Origin: Pseudonocardia alaniniphila
Lineage (GTDB): Bacteria > Actinomycetota > Actinomycetes > Mycobacteriales > Pseudonocardiaceae
Assembly (NCBI RefSeq): GCF_022524485.1
Contig: NZ_JAKXMK010000020.1
Location: forward strand, 124,001 to 188,000
Reading direction: 5' to 3'
DNA: 64,000 nt
Under the pieces are notes generated by a model. The model was not told the origin of the DNA. It saw only the letters and a list, made by a program, of their open reading frames with translations, and did not search any database. Shown here in pieces: positions 41,463 through 50,443 of this stretch. The position numbers were made by a program, and so were the translations under genes. Every line of letters starts with the position of its first letter. The stretch's first letter is position 1.

Positions 41463-43850
41463 TCACCCCTGGTCACTGCGGATCGGCGGCGCACCGGACA
41501 CGTCACGCCCGTCCTGGATGGCCTGCCAGACGCGGTCCGGCAGGAGCGGCATGTCGATGTTGCGGACGCCCGTGTCGGACAGGGCGTCCAGCACGGCGTT
41601 GACGTACGCGGCCGGGCCACCGACCGCGGCGCACTCTCCGACCCCCTTGGCCCCGATAGGGTGGTGCGGGCACGGCGTGACGACCTCGTGGAGCTCGAAG
41701 CCCGGGGTCTCCCAGGACGTCGGGAGGAGGTAGTCCATGTAGTTCGAGCCCACGATGTTGCCGTCGGCGTCGTAGGTCTGGAACTGCATGCTCGACATCG
41801 CGTAGGCCTCGGTGAGCCCACCCATGATCTGCCCCTCGACGACCATGGGGTTGATCCGCACACCGCAGTCGTCGACGGCGACCACCCGCAGCACGTCCCA
41901 CACACCGGTCTCCGGGTCGACCTCGACCGTCACGATGTAGCAGGCGAACGGCCAGGTCAGGTTGGGCGGGTCGTAGTAGGCATTGAACTCGAGGCCGGGC
42001 TCCATCCCGTCGGGCATGTTGGAGTACGCGGCCATCGCGCACTCCTGGATGGTGGCGCCACGGTCGGGAGCGCTGCGCACGAAGAACCGCCCGAGCTCCC
42101 ACTCGATGTCCTCTTCGGATACCTCCAGCAGGTGCGCCGCGAGCTTGCGGGCCTTGGCGCGCACCTTGCGGGCCACCATCGAGACCGCGGCGCCCGCCAC
42201 GGGCGTGCTGCGTGACGCGTAGGTGCCCATCCCGAACGGTGCCGTGTCGGTGTCGCCCTCCTCGACGATCACGTCGGCGGCCGGGATGCCGAGCTCGTGG
42301 CTCACGATCTGCGCCCAGGTGGTCTCGTGCCCCTGGCCCTGCGTCTTCGCGCCGGTCCGCAGGATCGCCTTGCCGGTCAGGTGCACCCGCAGCTCGGCGG
42401 AGTCGAACATCTTGATGCCGAGGATGTCGTACTCGCGGCTGTTGCCTGCCCCGAGCGGTTCGGTCATCGTCGAGATCCCGATGCCCAGACGGCGCCCCCG
42501 CGAGCGGGCGATCTCCTGGTCCTTGCGGAACTCGTCGTAGCCGATCGCGTCGAGCCCGAGTTGCAGGCATTTCCCGTACTGGCCGGAGTCGACGAGGAAC
42601 CCGAACGCCGTGCGGTGCGGGAACTGGTCGTCGCGCAGCAGGTTGATGCGGCGGAACTCGGCCTGGTCGATACCCAGTTCGGCCGCGGCGGCCGCCACCA
42701 TGCGTTCCTGGAAGTACATCGCCTCGGTGACGCGGAACGAGCACCGGTAGGCGACGCCGCCGGGTGCCTTGTTCGTGTAGTGGCCCTGCGCGGTGATGTG
42801 GCCTGTCGGGATGTCGTAGCAGGCGAACGCCGAGTGCAGCAGCCCGATCTTGAACTTGCTGGGCTGCGCGTCGGCGAAGAACGCGCCCTGGTCGGTGTCG
42901 GCGCGCAGGCGCACCGCGAGGATCTTCCCGTCGGCGCGCAGAGCCATCTCGCTGTCGAGGTACATGTCCCGGCCGAACCCCGTGGAGCTGAGGTTGCCGG
43001 ACTTGTCCTCGATCCACTTGACGGGTTTGCCGAGCAGGATCGAGCAGAGGATCGACGCGACGTAGCCCGGGTAGACGGGCACCTTGTTGCCGAACCCGCC
43101 CCCGATGTCGGGCGAGACGATCCGGATCATGTGTTCGGGCAGTTCCGCCACCAGCGCCACCGCGGCCCGGATGATGTGCGGGGCCTGCGTGGTCATGTAG
43201 ACGGTGAGCTTCTGGGTGGCCGGGTTGAAGTCGGCGATCGATCCGCAGCACTCGATCGGTGACGGGTGGCTGCGCGGGTAGTGCAGCTTCAGCCGTGACA
43301 CGTGGTCGGCCTCGGCGAACGCACGCTCGGTGGACTCCCGGTCGCCGACCTCCCACCGGTAGCAGGTGTTGTCGGTCTGGCCTTCCTTGTCGTCACGGAT
43401 CAGCGGCGCGCCGGGCGCCTGGGCCTGTTCCGGGCTGACGATCGGCGGCAGCGGCTCGTACTCGACGACGATCGCCTCGCAGCCGTCCTTGGCGATGTAC
43501 GGGTCGTCGGCGACGACGACGCACACCTCCTGGCCCTGGAAACGCACTTTGTCGGTGGCGAGTACGGCTTGGGTGTCGTAGGACAGCGTCGGCATCCAGG
43601 CGAGGTTGCGCTGGGCCATCATCTCGCCGGTCAGCACCAGCCGGACGCCCGGGATCTCCCAGGCCTTGCTCGTGTCGATCGAGGTGATCCGCGCGTGCGC
43701 CAGCGGGCTGCGCAGGATCTCCATGTGCAGCATGCCGGGCAGCTTGATGTCGTCGGTGTAGTTGCCGCGGCCCCGGACGAACCGGCTGTCCTCGACCCGG
43801 CGGCGGCTCGCGCCGAGCCCGCCGATCTTGATCTCGTCGAGTGCGGTCAT
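41463..43850 (-). CDS. coxL: Aerobic CO dehydrogenase large (molybdenum) subunit, cluster 1
   Basis: 795 aa, xanthine oxidase family. The active-site loop is VAYRCSFR with Cys370 in the position of the Cu-bound cysteine, the form I signature (AYXCSFR). Molybdopterin-binding segments DIGGGFGNK and GAKGVGECAAVG (Glu near Mo) are present. ATG 43850 overlaps the stop of a 13-codon mini-gene. Oxidises CO with water to CO2 and passes electrons to CoxS and CoxM. Confidence 0.92.
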   Translation of the reverse strand: MTALDEIKIGGLGASRRRVEDSRFVRGRGNYTDDIKLPGMLHMEILRSPLAHARITSIDTSKAWEIPGVRLVLTGEMMAQRNLAWMPTLSYDTQAVLATDKVRFQGQEVCVVVADDPYIAKDGCEAIVVEYEPLPPIVSPEQAQAPGAPLIRDDKEGQTDNTCYRWEVGDRESTERAFAEADHVSRLKLHYPRSHPSPIECCGSIADFNPATQKLTVYMTTQAPHIIRAAVALVAELPEHMIRIVSPDIGGGFGNKVPVYPGYVASILCSILLGKPVKWIEDKSGNLSSTGFGRDMYLDSEMALRADGKILAVRLRADTDQGAFFADAQPSKFKIGLLHSAFACYDIPTGHITAQGHYTNKAPGGVAYRCSFRVTEAMYFQERMVAAAAAELGIDQAEFRRINLLRDDQFPHRTAFGFLVDSGQYGKCLQLGLDAIGYDEFRKDQEIARSRGRRLGIGISTMTEPLGAGNSREYDILGIKMFDSAELRVHLTGKAILRTGAKTQGQGHETTWAQIVSHELGIPAADVIVEEGDTDTAPFGMGTYASRSTPVAGAAVSMVARKVRAKARKLAAHLLEVSEEDIEWELGRFFVRSAPDRGATIQECAMAAYSNMPDGMEPGLEFNAYYDPPNLTWPFACYIVTVEVDPETGVWDVLRVVAVDDCGVRINPMVVEGQIMGGLTEAYAMSSMQFQTYDADGNIVGSNYMDYLLPTSWETPGFELHEVVTPCPHHPIGAKGVGECAAVGGPAAYVNAVLDALSDTGVRNIDMPLLPDRVWQAIQDGRDVSGAPPIRSDQG

Positions 43851-43888
43851 GATTGCTCCTCCGCTGAGAAGAGCGCGTCGTCGGTCAT
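43847..43888 (-). CDS. 13-codon mini-gene 2 between coxS and coxL
   Basis: Encodes MTDDALFSAEEQS. ATG 43888 overlaps the stop of mini-gene 1 and its TGA overlaps the coxL ATG (both ATGA). Carries GGAGGAG near its 3' end, the ribosome site for coxL. One of two tandem 38-bp copies. Confidence 0.5.
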   Translation of the reverse strand: MTDDALFSAEEQS

Positions 43889-43926
43889 GATTGCTCCTCC
43901 GCTGAGAAGAACGCGTCGTCGGTCAT
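43885..43926 (-). CDS. 13-codon mini-gene 1 between coxS and coxL
   Basis: Encodes MTDDAFFSAEEQS. ATG 43926 overlaps the coxS stop (ATGA) and its TGA overlaps the ATG of mini-gene 2. Differs from mini-gene 2 at one codon. Together they relay translation from coxS to coxL through three overlaps. Confidence 0.5.
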   Translation of the reverse strand: MTDDAFFSAEEQS

Positions 43927-44486
43927 GACTCGGCCTCCCGGCCCGACCCGTTGGCGCTCGCGCCGTTGCCTGCAGGGGACTGCTTCCGCGCCGCCCACAG
44001 CACGGCCTTGACGATGTTCTGGTAGCCGGTGCAGCGGCAGAGGTTGCCCGACAGCGCCCAGCGCACCTCGTCCTCTGACGGGTCCGGGTTGCGCTCCAGC
44101 AGGGCCTTCGAGGTCAGCATCATCCCCGGGGTGCAGAAGCCGCACTGGAGCCCGTGCTCGACCGAGAACCCCTCCTGAACGGGGTCGAGCTCGCTCGGCG
44201 TGCCCAGCCCCTCGACGGTGGTGACCTCGTGCCCGTCGGCCTGGACGGCGAGCATGGTGCAGGACTTCACCGGTGTGCCGTCCACCAGCACGGTGCATGC
44301 GCCGCAGCTCGTGGTGTCGCACCCGAGATGGGTGCCGGTGAGCCCCAGCCCCTCACGGAGGAGATGGGCGAGGAGCAGCCGTGGCTCCACCTCCACCGCC
44401 CTGCGCCGCCCGTTGACCGTGAGCGTGATCCGGCGCTCGTCCTGCACGACGTCGCTGACCTCGTCGACCGGCTCGCCGTACCTCAT
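43923..44486 (-). CDS. coxS: CO dehydrogenase small (2Fe-2S) subunit, cluster 1
   Basis: 187 aa with two 2Fe-2S clusters. Plant-ferredoxin-like cluster: GCDTTSCGACTVLVDG; second cluster: CGFCTPGM and CRCTGY. An N-terminal extension of about 20 residues precedes the usual ITLTVNGRR start. Overlaps coxM upstream by 4 bp and the mini-gene downstream. Confidence 0.92.
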   Translation of the reverse strand: MRYGEPVDEVSDVVQDERRITLTVNGRRRAVEVEPRLLLAHLLREGLGLTGTHLGCDTTSCGACTVLVDGTPVKSCTMLAVQADGHEVTTVEGLGTPSELDPVQEGFSVEHGLQCGFCTPGMMLTSKALLERNPDPSEDEVRWALSGNLCRCTGYQNIVKAVLWAARKQSPAGNGASANGSGREAES

Positions 44487-45349
44487 GCCGCCACCGCCTC
44501 CCTGCGGGCGAGCCCGCGCCGGACGAACGTCGCCACGACGTGGCGCTTGTAGGCCGCGCTGCCGCGGTGGTCGCTGCGCGGTTGCGCCGCCTCGGCCGCG
44601 AGCGTGGCCGCCTCCTCGATCGCGTCGGTGTCGAGCAACCGCCCGGTGAGCGCCTGCTCGGCCGCGACGGCCTGGATGGTGCTGGGCCCGACTCCGGTCA
44701 GCCCGATGCCGGCCCGGAGGACGCGGCCGCCCGAGGTCTCCAGTGCGATGGCCACGCCCGCGGTGGCGAAGTCGCCGACACGGCGTTCGAGCTTGAGGTA
44801 GCTGCCCGACCTCTCGCCGACCGGCGGCGGGACGACGGCCTCCACCGCGATCTCGCCGGGCTGCAGGGCGTTCTGGAACGGCCCGACGGAGAACTCGGCG
44901 GCCGGGATCGTCCGGCGTCCGGACGGTCCGTGCGCGACGACGTGCCCACCGAGTGCGAGGAGCACCGAGGCCCAGTCGCCCTGGGGGTCGGAGTGACAGA
45001 GCGAGCCGACCAGCGTGCCGCGGTTGCGCACGATCGGGTCGGCGATCAGTGGGGCGGCCGAGGCCATCACCGGGTGCTTCGACGCGAGCAGCGCCGACCG
45101 TTCGAGGGTGGCGTGCCGGCAGAGGGCACCGATGTGCAGCGTGCCGTCCGGGTCCTCGCGATGGTGGTCGAGGCCGGGGATGCCGTTGATGTCGACGAGC
45201 AGGTCGGGCGAGGCGAACCGCAGCTTCAGCAGCGGCACGAGGCTCTGCCCGCCGGCCAGCACCTTGGCCTCGTCACCGGACTGCTGCAGCAGCGCGAGTG
45301 CCTCGTCCAGGGAGCGGGGGGCCTCGTAGCGAAAACGGGACGGATACAA
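44483..45349 (-). CDS. coxM: CO dehydrogenase medium (FAD) subunit, cluster 1
   Basis: 288 aa. FAD-binding motifs AGGQSLVPLLKLR (about 33-45) and RGTLVGSLCHSDPQGDW (about 108-124, the second FAD motif TxGGS reads TLVGS). TTG start at 45349 after CAGGAG; no other start matches the family N terminus FRYEAPRSLDEAL. Stop overlaps the coxS start. Confidence 0.9.
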   Translation of the reverse strand: MYPSRFRYEAPRSLDEALALLQQSGDEAKVLAGGQSLVPLLKLRFASPDLLVDINGIPGLDHHREDPDGTLHIGALCRHATLERSALLASKHPVMASAAPLIADPIVRNRGTLVGSLCHSDPQGDWASVLLALGGHVVAHGPSGRRTIPAAEFSVGPFQNALQPGEIAVEAVVPPPVGERSGSYLKLERRVGDFATAGVAIALETSGGRVLRAGIGLTGVGPSTIQAVAAEQALTGRLLDTDAIEEAATLAAEAAQPRSDHRGSAAYKRHVVATFVRRGLARREAVAA

Positions 45350-45366
45350 CGGCGTCTCCTGCGGCT

Positions 45367-45609
45367 CTACGGGCGCGGACGGCGGTCGGGCTCGGCCACG
45401 GCGACAGGGAGGGACTCGTCGACGGGGTCGGGGCGCGGCTCCTGGTGTGGCGGCCACGGCCCGGCCACGGGCTGGCCCGCGATCTTGAGGTACTCGGTGA
45501 TCTGCGGCCAGGCCCAGATCGTCGGGCTCTTCCCGGTCTTCGGTGCGCCCTCGATCAGCTCGTACATGCGCGGGTTGTCCTGACTGTGCCCACTCGACTC
45601 GATCGCCAT
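45367..45609 (-). CDS. Small hypothetical protein heading the cox cluster 1 operon
   Basis: 80 aa, no known domain, with a Pro-rich C-terminal half (GPWPPHQEPRPDPVDESLP) and a MYELIEGAPKTGKSPTIWAWPQITEYL core. ATG 45609 after GTGAGGACGG. It is 17 bp upstream of coxM on the same strand. Confidence 0.5.
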   Translation of the reverse strand: MAIESSGHSQDNPRMYELIEGAPKTGKSPTIWAWPQITEYLKIAGQPVAGPWPPHQEPRPDPVDESLPVAVAEPDRRPRP

Positions 45610-45696
45610 CCGTCCTCACTCGCCTCGTTGCGGGAAGTGCCGGTCTGTCAAGTGCGGACATGCTGCACCCGATCGGCGCATCCGGCGCCCCTGGCC

Positions 45697-45710
45697 TAAG
45701 CGAAGGCTTA
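45697..45710. promoter_or_regulatory. Putative LysR box, site 2 (cox cluster 1/cluster 2 divergent region)
   Basis: TAAGC-GAAG-GCTTA, a perfect inverted repeat at 45697-45710 in the 163-bp region between the divergent cox operons. Nearly identical to the site at 33067-33080. Confidence 0.55.
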
Positions 45711-45772
45711 AGAGGTCTTGCCCGGTCATGTGACGGGAGACACGATGGCTCGCACCCAGCGTCGGGAGCGAC

Positions 45773-46675
45773 ATGCAGGTGCCTGCGCAGTTCGAGTACC
45801 AGCGCGCCACGAGCGTCGAGCACGCCATCGCGCTGCTGAACCGGCACGGGCCCGAGTCGCGTGTGGTGGCCGGCGGCCACAGCCTCATCCCGATGATGAA
45901 ACTCCGGCTCGCGCAGCCCGAGATGCTGATCGACATCAACGACCTGACCGAGCTGGCAGAGCTCCATTTCCAGGAGGGCACCCTGCGGCTGGGTGCGCTG
46001 CTGCGGCACGCCGACCTGCTGGCCTCACCCGAGGTCGGGCTGCTGTGCCCGATGCTGCACGACGCCGAACGCGTGATCGCCGACCCCGTCGTGCGCAACC
46101 GCGGCACGGTCGGCGGCTCGGTGTGCCAGGCCGATCCCTCCGAGGACCTCTCCGGCGCGTTCTGCGCGTTGCGTGCCGTGGCCGTCATCCGGGGATGCTC
46201 GAACGCGGGCGAGGCGTACACGCGCACGGTGCCGATGCGCGAGTTCTTCACGGGCCCGTACCAGACGGTGGTGGCGGACGCCGAGCTGCTGGTGGAGCTG
46301 CAGGTGCCGATCTTCCCGGACGCCGGGAGCGCCTACGTCAAGGTGGACCGCCGGTCGGGGGACTGGGCGGTCGCTGCCGCGGCCGCAGTGGTGCGGTTCG
46401 ACGGCGACACGGTCACCGACGTGGGGATCGGGCTCACCGCCGTCGGGGCGCGGAACTTCGTGGCGCTGGAGGCGGAGGAGTACCTGCGCGGCCGCGCGGC
46501 TCGGGCCGAGCACTTCGCGGAGGCAGGCCGGATCGCCGCGGAGCACTGCTCGCCGGCCGACGACCAGCGTGGCCCTGCCGACTACAAGCGGCACCTGGCG
46601 GGCGAGCTGACCGCGCGAGCGCTGGAGCGGGCGGTGGCCCGCGCGGGCCGGGGGGTGAAGTGGAGATCACGGTGA
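45773..46675 (+). CDS. coxM: CO dehydrogenase medium (FAD) subunit, cluster 2
   Basis: 300 aa. FAD motifs VAGGHSLIPMMKLR (about 32-45) and NRGTVGGSVCQADPSEDL (about 108-125). ATG 45773 with a weak GGGAGC upstream. The 3' end overlaps the next gene by 16 bp. First gene of cluster 2. Confidence 0.92.
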   Translation: MQVPAQFEYQRATSVEHAIALLNRHGPESRVVAGGHSLIPMMKLRLAQPEMLIDINDLTELAELHFQEGTLRLGALLRHADLLASPEVGLLCPMLHDAERVIADPVVRNRGTVGGSVCQADPSEDLSGAFCALRAVAVIRGCSNAGEAYTRTVPMREFFTGPYQTVVADAELLVELQVPIFPDAGSAYVKVDRRSGDWAVAAAAAVVRFDGDTVTDVGIGLTAVGARNFVALEAEEYLRGRAARAEHFAEAGRIAAEHCSPADDQRGPADYKRHLAGELTARALERAVARAGRGVKWRSR

Positions 46676-47133
46676 CCGTCAACGGGCAGGAGCACACGCG
46701 GGAGGTCGAACCGCGGCTGCTGCTCGTGCACCTGCTCCGCGACGAGCTCGGCCTGACCGGCACGCACTGGGGCTGCGACACGTCCAACTGCGGGGCGTGC
46801 ACCGTCTGGATGGACCGGATTCCCGTGAAGTCCTGCACCGTTCTCGCCGTGATGGCCGACGGGCGCGACGTGCACACCGTCGAGGGGCTGGAGACGCCGT
46901 TCGGGCTCGACCAGCTGCAGGTCTCGTTCATGGCCTGCCACGGGCTGCAGTGCGGATTCTGCACACCCGGGATGCTGATGACCGCGCGGTGGCTGCTGGA
47001 CCGCAACCCCGACCCCACCGACACGCAGATCCGTGAGGCGATCTCCGGGCAGACGTGCCGGTGCACCGGCTACGAGAACATCGTGCGGTCGGTGCGGCAC
47101 GCGGCCGAGGCGGAAGCGGAGAGGGCGTCGTGA
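46660..47133 (+). CDS. coxS: CO dehydrogenase small (2Fe-2S) subunit, cluster 2
   Basis: 157 aa. Iron-sulfur motifs GCDTSNCGACTVWMD, CGFCTPGM and CRCTGYEN. GTG 46660 gives the family N terminus MEITVTVNGQEH and follows a G-rich ribosome site; a GTG at 46672 (GTGA with the coxM stop) is the alternative. Overlaps coxL by GTGA. Confidence 0.92.
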   Translation: MEITVTVNGQEHTREVEPRLLLVHLLRDELGLTGTHWGCDTSNCGACTVWMDRIPVKSCTVLAVMADGRDVHTVEGLETPFGLDQLQVSFMACHGLQCGFCTPGMLMTARWLLDRNPDPTDTQIREAISGQTCRCTGYENIVRSVRHAAEAEAERAS

Positions 47134-49526
47134 GCGCGCTTCCGGCGGACTCCTCGCCGATCGGGCACGGGCGCATGCTCCGCAAGGAGGACGCCCGGTT
47201 CATCAGGGGGCGTGGCCAGTTCGTCGACGACGTGCAGCTGCCCGGCATGCTGCACGCAGCCGTGCTGCGCAGCCCGTACGCCCACGCCCGGATCCTGTCG
47301 GTCGACGCCAGCGCGGCCGAGTCGCACCCGAAGGTGCGCGCGGTGATCACCGGTGACCTGCTCGCGGAGCGGGGCCTGGCCTGGATGCCGACGCTCTCGC
47401 ACGACGTGGCCGCGGTGCTCGCCACCGACAAGGTGCGTTACCAGGGCCAGGAGGTGGCGTTCGTCGTCGCGGAGAACCGGTACGCCGCACGCGATGCCCT
47501 CGCGCTGATCGACGTCGAGTACGAGCCGCTGCCTCCGGTGATCGACGCCCGCCGTGCGCTGGATCCCGGCGCGCCGCTGGTGCGCGACGAGATCGACGGC
47601 CGCGCGGACAACCGTGTCTTCGACTGGGAGTCCGGGGATGCCGCCGCCACCGACGCGGCCTTCGCCGCGGCCGAGCACGTGAGCGCTCTCGACCTGCTCT
47701 ATCCGCGGGTGCACCCGGCGCCGCTGGAGACGTGCGGCACCGTGGCGAGCGTCGACCGGGTGAGCGGCAAGCTCACGGTCTGGGGCACGACGCAGGCGCC
47801 GCACGCCCACCGCACCTTGTACTCGACGATCGCCGGAATCCCCGAGCACAAGATCCGGATCGTCGCCCCCGACATCGGCGGCGGGTTCGGCAACAAGGTC
47901 GGGATGTACCCCGGCTACCTGTGCGCGGTGGTCGGCTCCCGGCTCACCGGTGCGCCCGTGAAGTGGACGGAGGACCGCTCGGAGAACCTCATGAGCACGT
48001 CCTTCGCCCGCGACTACCACATGAGCGGCGAGATCGCGGCCACGAAGGACGGGCGGATCCTGGGCCTGCGGGTGCGGGTGCTCGCCGACCACGGGGCGTT
48101 CAACGGCACGGCTCAGCCGTCGAAGTTCCCGGCCGGGTTCTTCCACATCTTCACCGGCTCCTACGACGTGCCGGCGGCGCACTGCCAGGTCACCGGCGTG
48201 TACACGAACAAGGCGCCCGGCGGGGTCGCCTACGCCTGCTCGTTCCGCGTGACCGAGGCGTCCTACCTGGTGGAGCGGCTGGTGGACGTGCTGGCCCACG
48301 ATCTCGGGCTGGACCCTGCCGAGGTCCGGCGGCGCAACCTGCTGCGCCCCGAACAGTTCCCCTACCGATGTGCCACGGGCTGGGAGTACGACTCCGGCGA
48401 CTACCCGCGCACGCTCGAGCTGGCCCTGGACCTCGCCGGGTACAACGAGCTGCGACGCGAGCAGGCGCAGCGGCGCCACGAGCATGCGGAGACCGGGAAC
48501 GGCACGCTGATGGGCGTCGGGATCAGCTTCTTCACCGAGGCCGTCGGCGCGGGGCCGCGCAAGCTGATGGACATCGCCGGTCTCGGCATGGCCGACGGCG
48601 CCGAGCTGCGGGTGCACCCGACGGGCTCGGCGGTGCTGCGGCTGTCGTGCATGTCGCAGGGCCAGGGCCATGAGACGACGTTCGCGCAGATCGTGGCCGA
48701 GGAGCTGGGAATTCCTCCCGACGAGGTGGAGGTCGTGCAGGGCGACACCGATCGCACACCGTTCGGGCTGGGCACCTACGGCTCGCGGTCCACGCCCGTC
48801 TCGGGAGCGGCGGCGGTGCTGGCCGCGCGCAAGGTGCGCGAGCGCGCCCGGCTCGTGGCCGCGGCGGTGCTGGAGGTCGCGGCGAACGACCTGGTGTGGG
48901 AGAAGGGCCGGTTCCACGTGCGCGGCGACCCCGCCGCCTGCGTCACGATGCGCGAGATCGCGCTGGCCGCCCACTCCGACCTCGATCTCCCTGACGGCGT
49001 CGAGGGACACCTGGACGCCACGTGCGTCTACAACCCGCCGAACCTGACATTCCCGTGCGGCGCCTACGTCTGCGTCGTGGACGTCGACCCGGGCACCGGG
49101 CAGGTGAAGGTCCGCCGGTTCGTCGCGGTGGACGACTGCGGTGTGCGGATCAACCCGATGATCGTCGAGGGGCAGGTGCACGGCGGCCTGGCCGACGGGA
49201 TCGGCATGGCGCTGATGGAGCTCATGGCGTTCGACCGCGACGGCAACCATCTCGGAGCGTCGTTCATGGACTACCTGCTCCCGACGTCCATGGAGTGCCC
49301 GTCCTGGGAGCTGGGGGAGACGGTGACGCCGTCGCCGCACCACCCCATCGGGGCCAAGGGCGTGGGGGAGTCGGCCACGGTCGGCTCGCCCGCGGCCGTC
49401 GTGAACGCGGTGCTGGACGCGATCGGGGTGCGGCACGCCGACATGCCGCTCACCCCGGCGCAGGTGTGGCGGGCGATGCAGGGCACCCCGCTGCGGACGG
49501 ATCTGGCGATCGGAGAGCGATCATGA
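47130..49526 (+). CDS. coxL: Aerobic CO dehydrogenase large (molybdenum) subunit, cluster 2
   Basis: 798 aa. Form I loop VAYACSFR with Cys370; DIGGGFGNK and GAKGVGESATVG for cofactor and Mo-site Glu. Clearly paralogous to the coxL at 41463-43850 but with different loop context (A instead of R before the Cys). Starts at GTG 47130 overlapping coxS; its stop overlaps the next ATG. Confidence 0.92.
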   Translation: MSALPADSSPIGHGRMLRKEDARFIRGRGQFVDDVQLPGMLHAAVLRSPYAHARILSVDASAAESHPKVRAVITGDLLAERGLAWMPTLSHDVAAVLATDKVRYQGQEVAFVVAENRYAARDALALIDVEYEPLPPVIDARRALDPGAPLVRDEIDGRADNRVFDWESGDAAATDAAFAAAEHVSALDLLYPRVHPAPLETCGTVASVDRVSGKLTVWGTTQAPHAHRTLYSTIAGIPEHKIRIVAPDIGGGFGNKVGMYPGYLCAVVGSRLTGAPVKWTEDRSENLMSTSFARDYHMSGEIAATKDGRILGLRVRVLADHGAFNGTAQPSKFPAGFFHIFTGSYDVPAAHCQVTGVYTNKAPGGVAYACSFRVTEASYLVERLVDVLAHDLGLDPAEVRRRNLLRPEQFPYRCATGWEYDSGDYPRTLELALDLAGYNELRREQAQRRHEHAETGNGTLMGVGISFFTEAVGAGPRKLMDIAGLGMADGAELRVHPTGSAVLRLSCMSQGQGHETTFAQIVAEELGIPPDEVEVVQGDTDRTPFGLGTYGSRSTPVSGAAAVLAARKVRERARLVAAAVLEVAANDLVWEKGRFHVRGDPAACVTMREIALAAHSDLDLPDGVEGHLDATCVYNPPNLTFPCGAYVCVVDVDPGTGQVKVRRFVAVDDCGVRINPMIVEGQVHGGLADGIGMALMELMAFDRDGNHLGASFMDYLLPTSMECPSWELGETVTPSPHHPIGAKGVGESATVGSPAAVVNAVLDAIGVRHADMPLTPAQVWRAMQGTPLRTDLAIGERS

Positions 49527-50443
49527 GAGCCGATTTGCTGTCCCGGGTGGACGGGCTGCGGTCCGGGCGCACCCCCTTCGTGCTGGCCACGGTGGTGCGG
49601 GCCGAGCGTCCGACGAGCGCGAAACCGGGGGACTGCGCGCTGGTGCTGGCCGACGGCACGATCGACGGCTTCGTGGGCGGCGCCTGCGCCGAGTCGACCG
49701 TGCGGTTGGAGAGCCTGCGGCTGTTGCAGGCGGGGGAGTCCGGGCTGCTGCGGATCACCCCGCGCGCGGGGGAGGGCGGTACCGCCGAGGAAGGCGTACG
49801 CACCGTCGGCAACCCGTGCCTGTCCGGCGGCACGCTGGAGATCTTCCTGGAGGCGATGATCCCGCCCGTCCTGGTGGTGGTACACGGGGAGGCGCCGGTG
49901 GCCAGAGCGTTGGTGCGGGTCGGGCACGCCCTGGACTGGGACGTGCGCACGGGCGTCGATCCGGACGCACCGATCGCCCCGGACACCGCCGCCGTCGTCG
50001 TCGCCTCGCACGGGCGTGGCGAGGCACCCGTGCTGCGTGCGGCGCTCCGCGCGGAGGTGCCCTACGTGGCGCTGGTGGCGAGCAGGCGCCGAGCGGCGGG
50101 AGTGCTCGACGACCTGGCGGCGCAGGGGGTGCCCGCCGGGCAGCGCGAGCGGATCCACGCCCCCGCAGGCCTGGACATCGGGGCGCGGACGGCCCCGGAG
50201 ATCGCGCTGTCGGTGTTCGCGGAGATCGTTGCACAGAGCCCGCGGGTGGTGCTGCCGGCGAGCGGTCCCGCGGACGTTCCCGCGTCCGGGGAGCCCGCGG
50301 TGGCGATCGACCCGGTCTGCGGGATGGAGGTGGCCGTGACCACGGCGAGCGTCTCCGCCCAGCACGACGGCGAGACGGCCTACTTCTGCGGGACCGGCTG
50401 CCGGCAGGCCTTCCTCGACGATCCGCAGCGGTTCGCCCGGTGA
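49523..50443 (+). CDS. coxF: XdhC/CoxF-family maturation protein with C-terminal YHS domain
   Basis: 306 aa. N-terminal XdhC-type region (ATVVRAERPTSAKPGDCALV, FVGGACAEST) and NAD-binding-like VLVVVHGEAPVARAL. The last 50 residues are a YHS domain, DPVCGMEVAV then YFCGTGCRQAFLDDP, which often binds copper or other metals. XdhC proteins insert sulfurated Mo cofactor. The fusion suggests a metal-handling role at the Cu-S-Mo site (inference). Coupled on both sides by overlaps. Confidence 0.85.
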   Translation: MRADLLSRVDGLRSGRTPFVLATVVRAERPTSAKPGDCALVLADGTIDGFVGGACAESTVRLESLRLLQAGESGLLRITPRAGEGGTAEEGVRTVGNPCLSGGTLEIFLEAMIPPVLVVVHGEAPVARALVRVGHALDWDVRTGVDPDAPIAPDTAAVVVASHGRGEAPVLRAALRAEVPYVALVASRRRAAGVLDDLAAQGVPAGQRERIHAPAGLDIGARTAPEIALSVFAEIVAQSPRVVLPASGPADVPASGEPAVAIDPVCGMEVAVTTASVSAQHDGETAYFCGTGCRQAFLDDPQRFAR

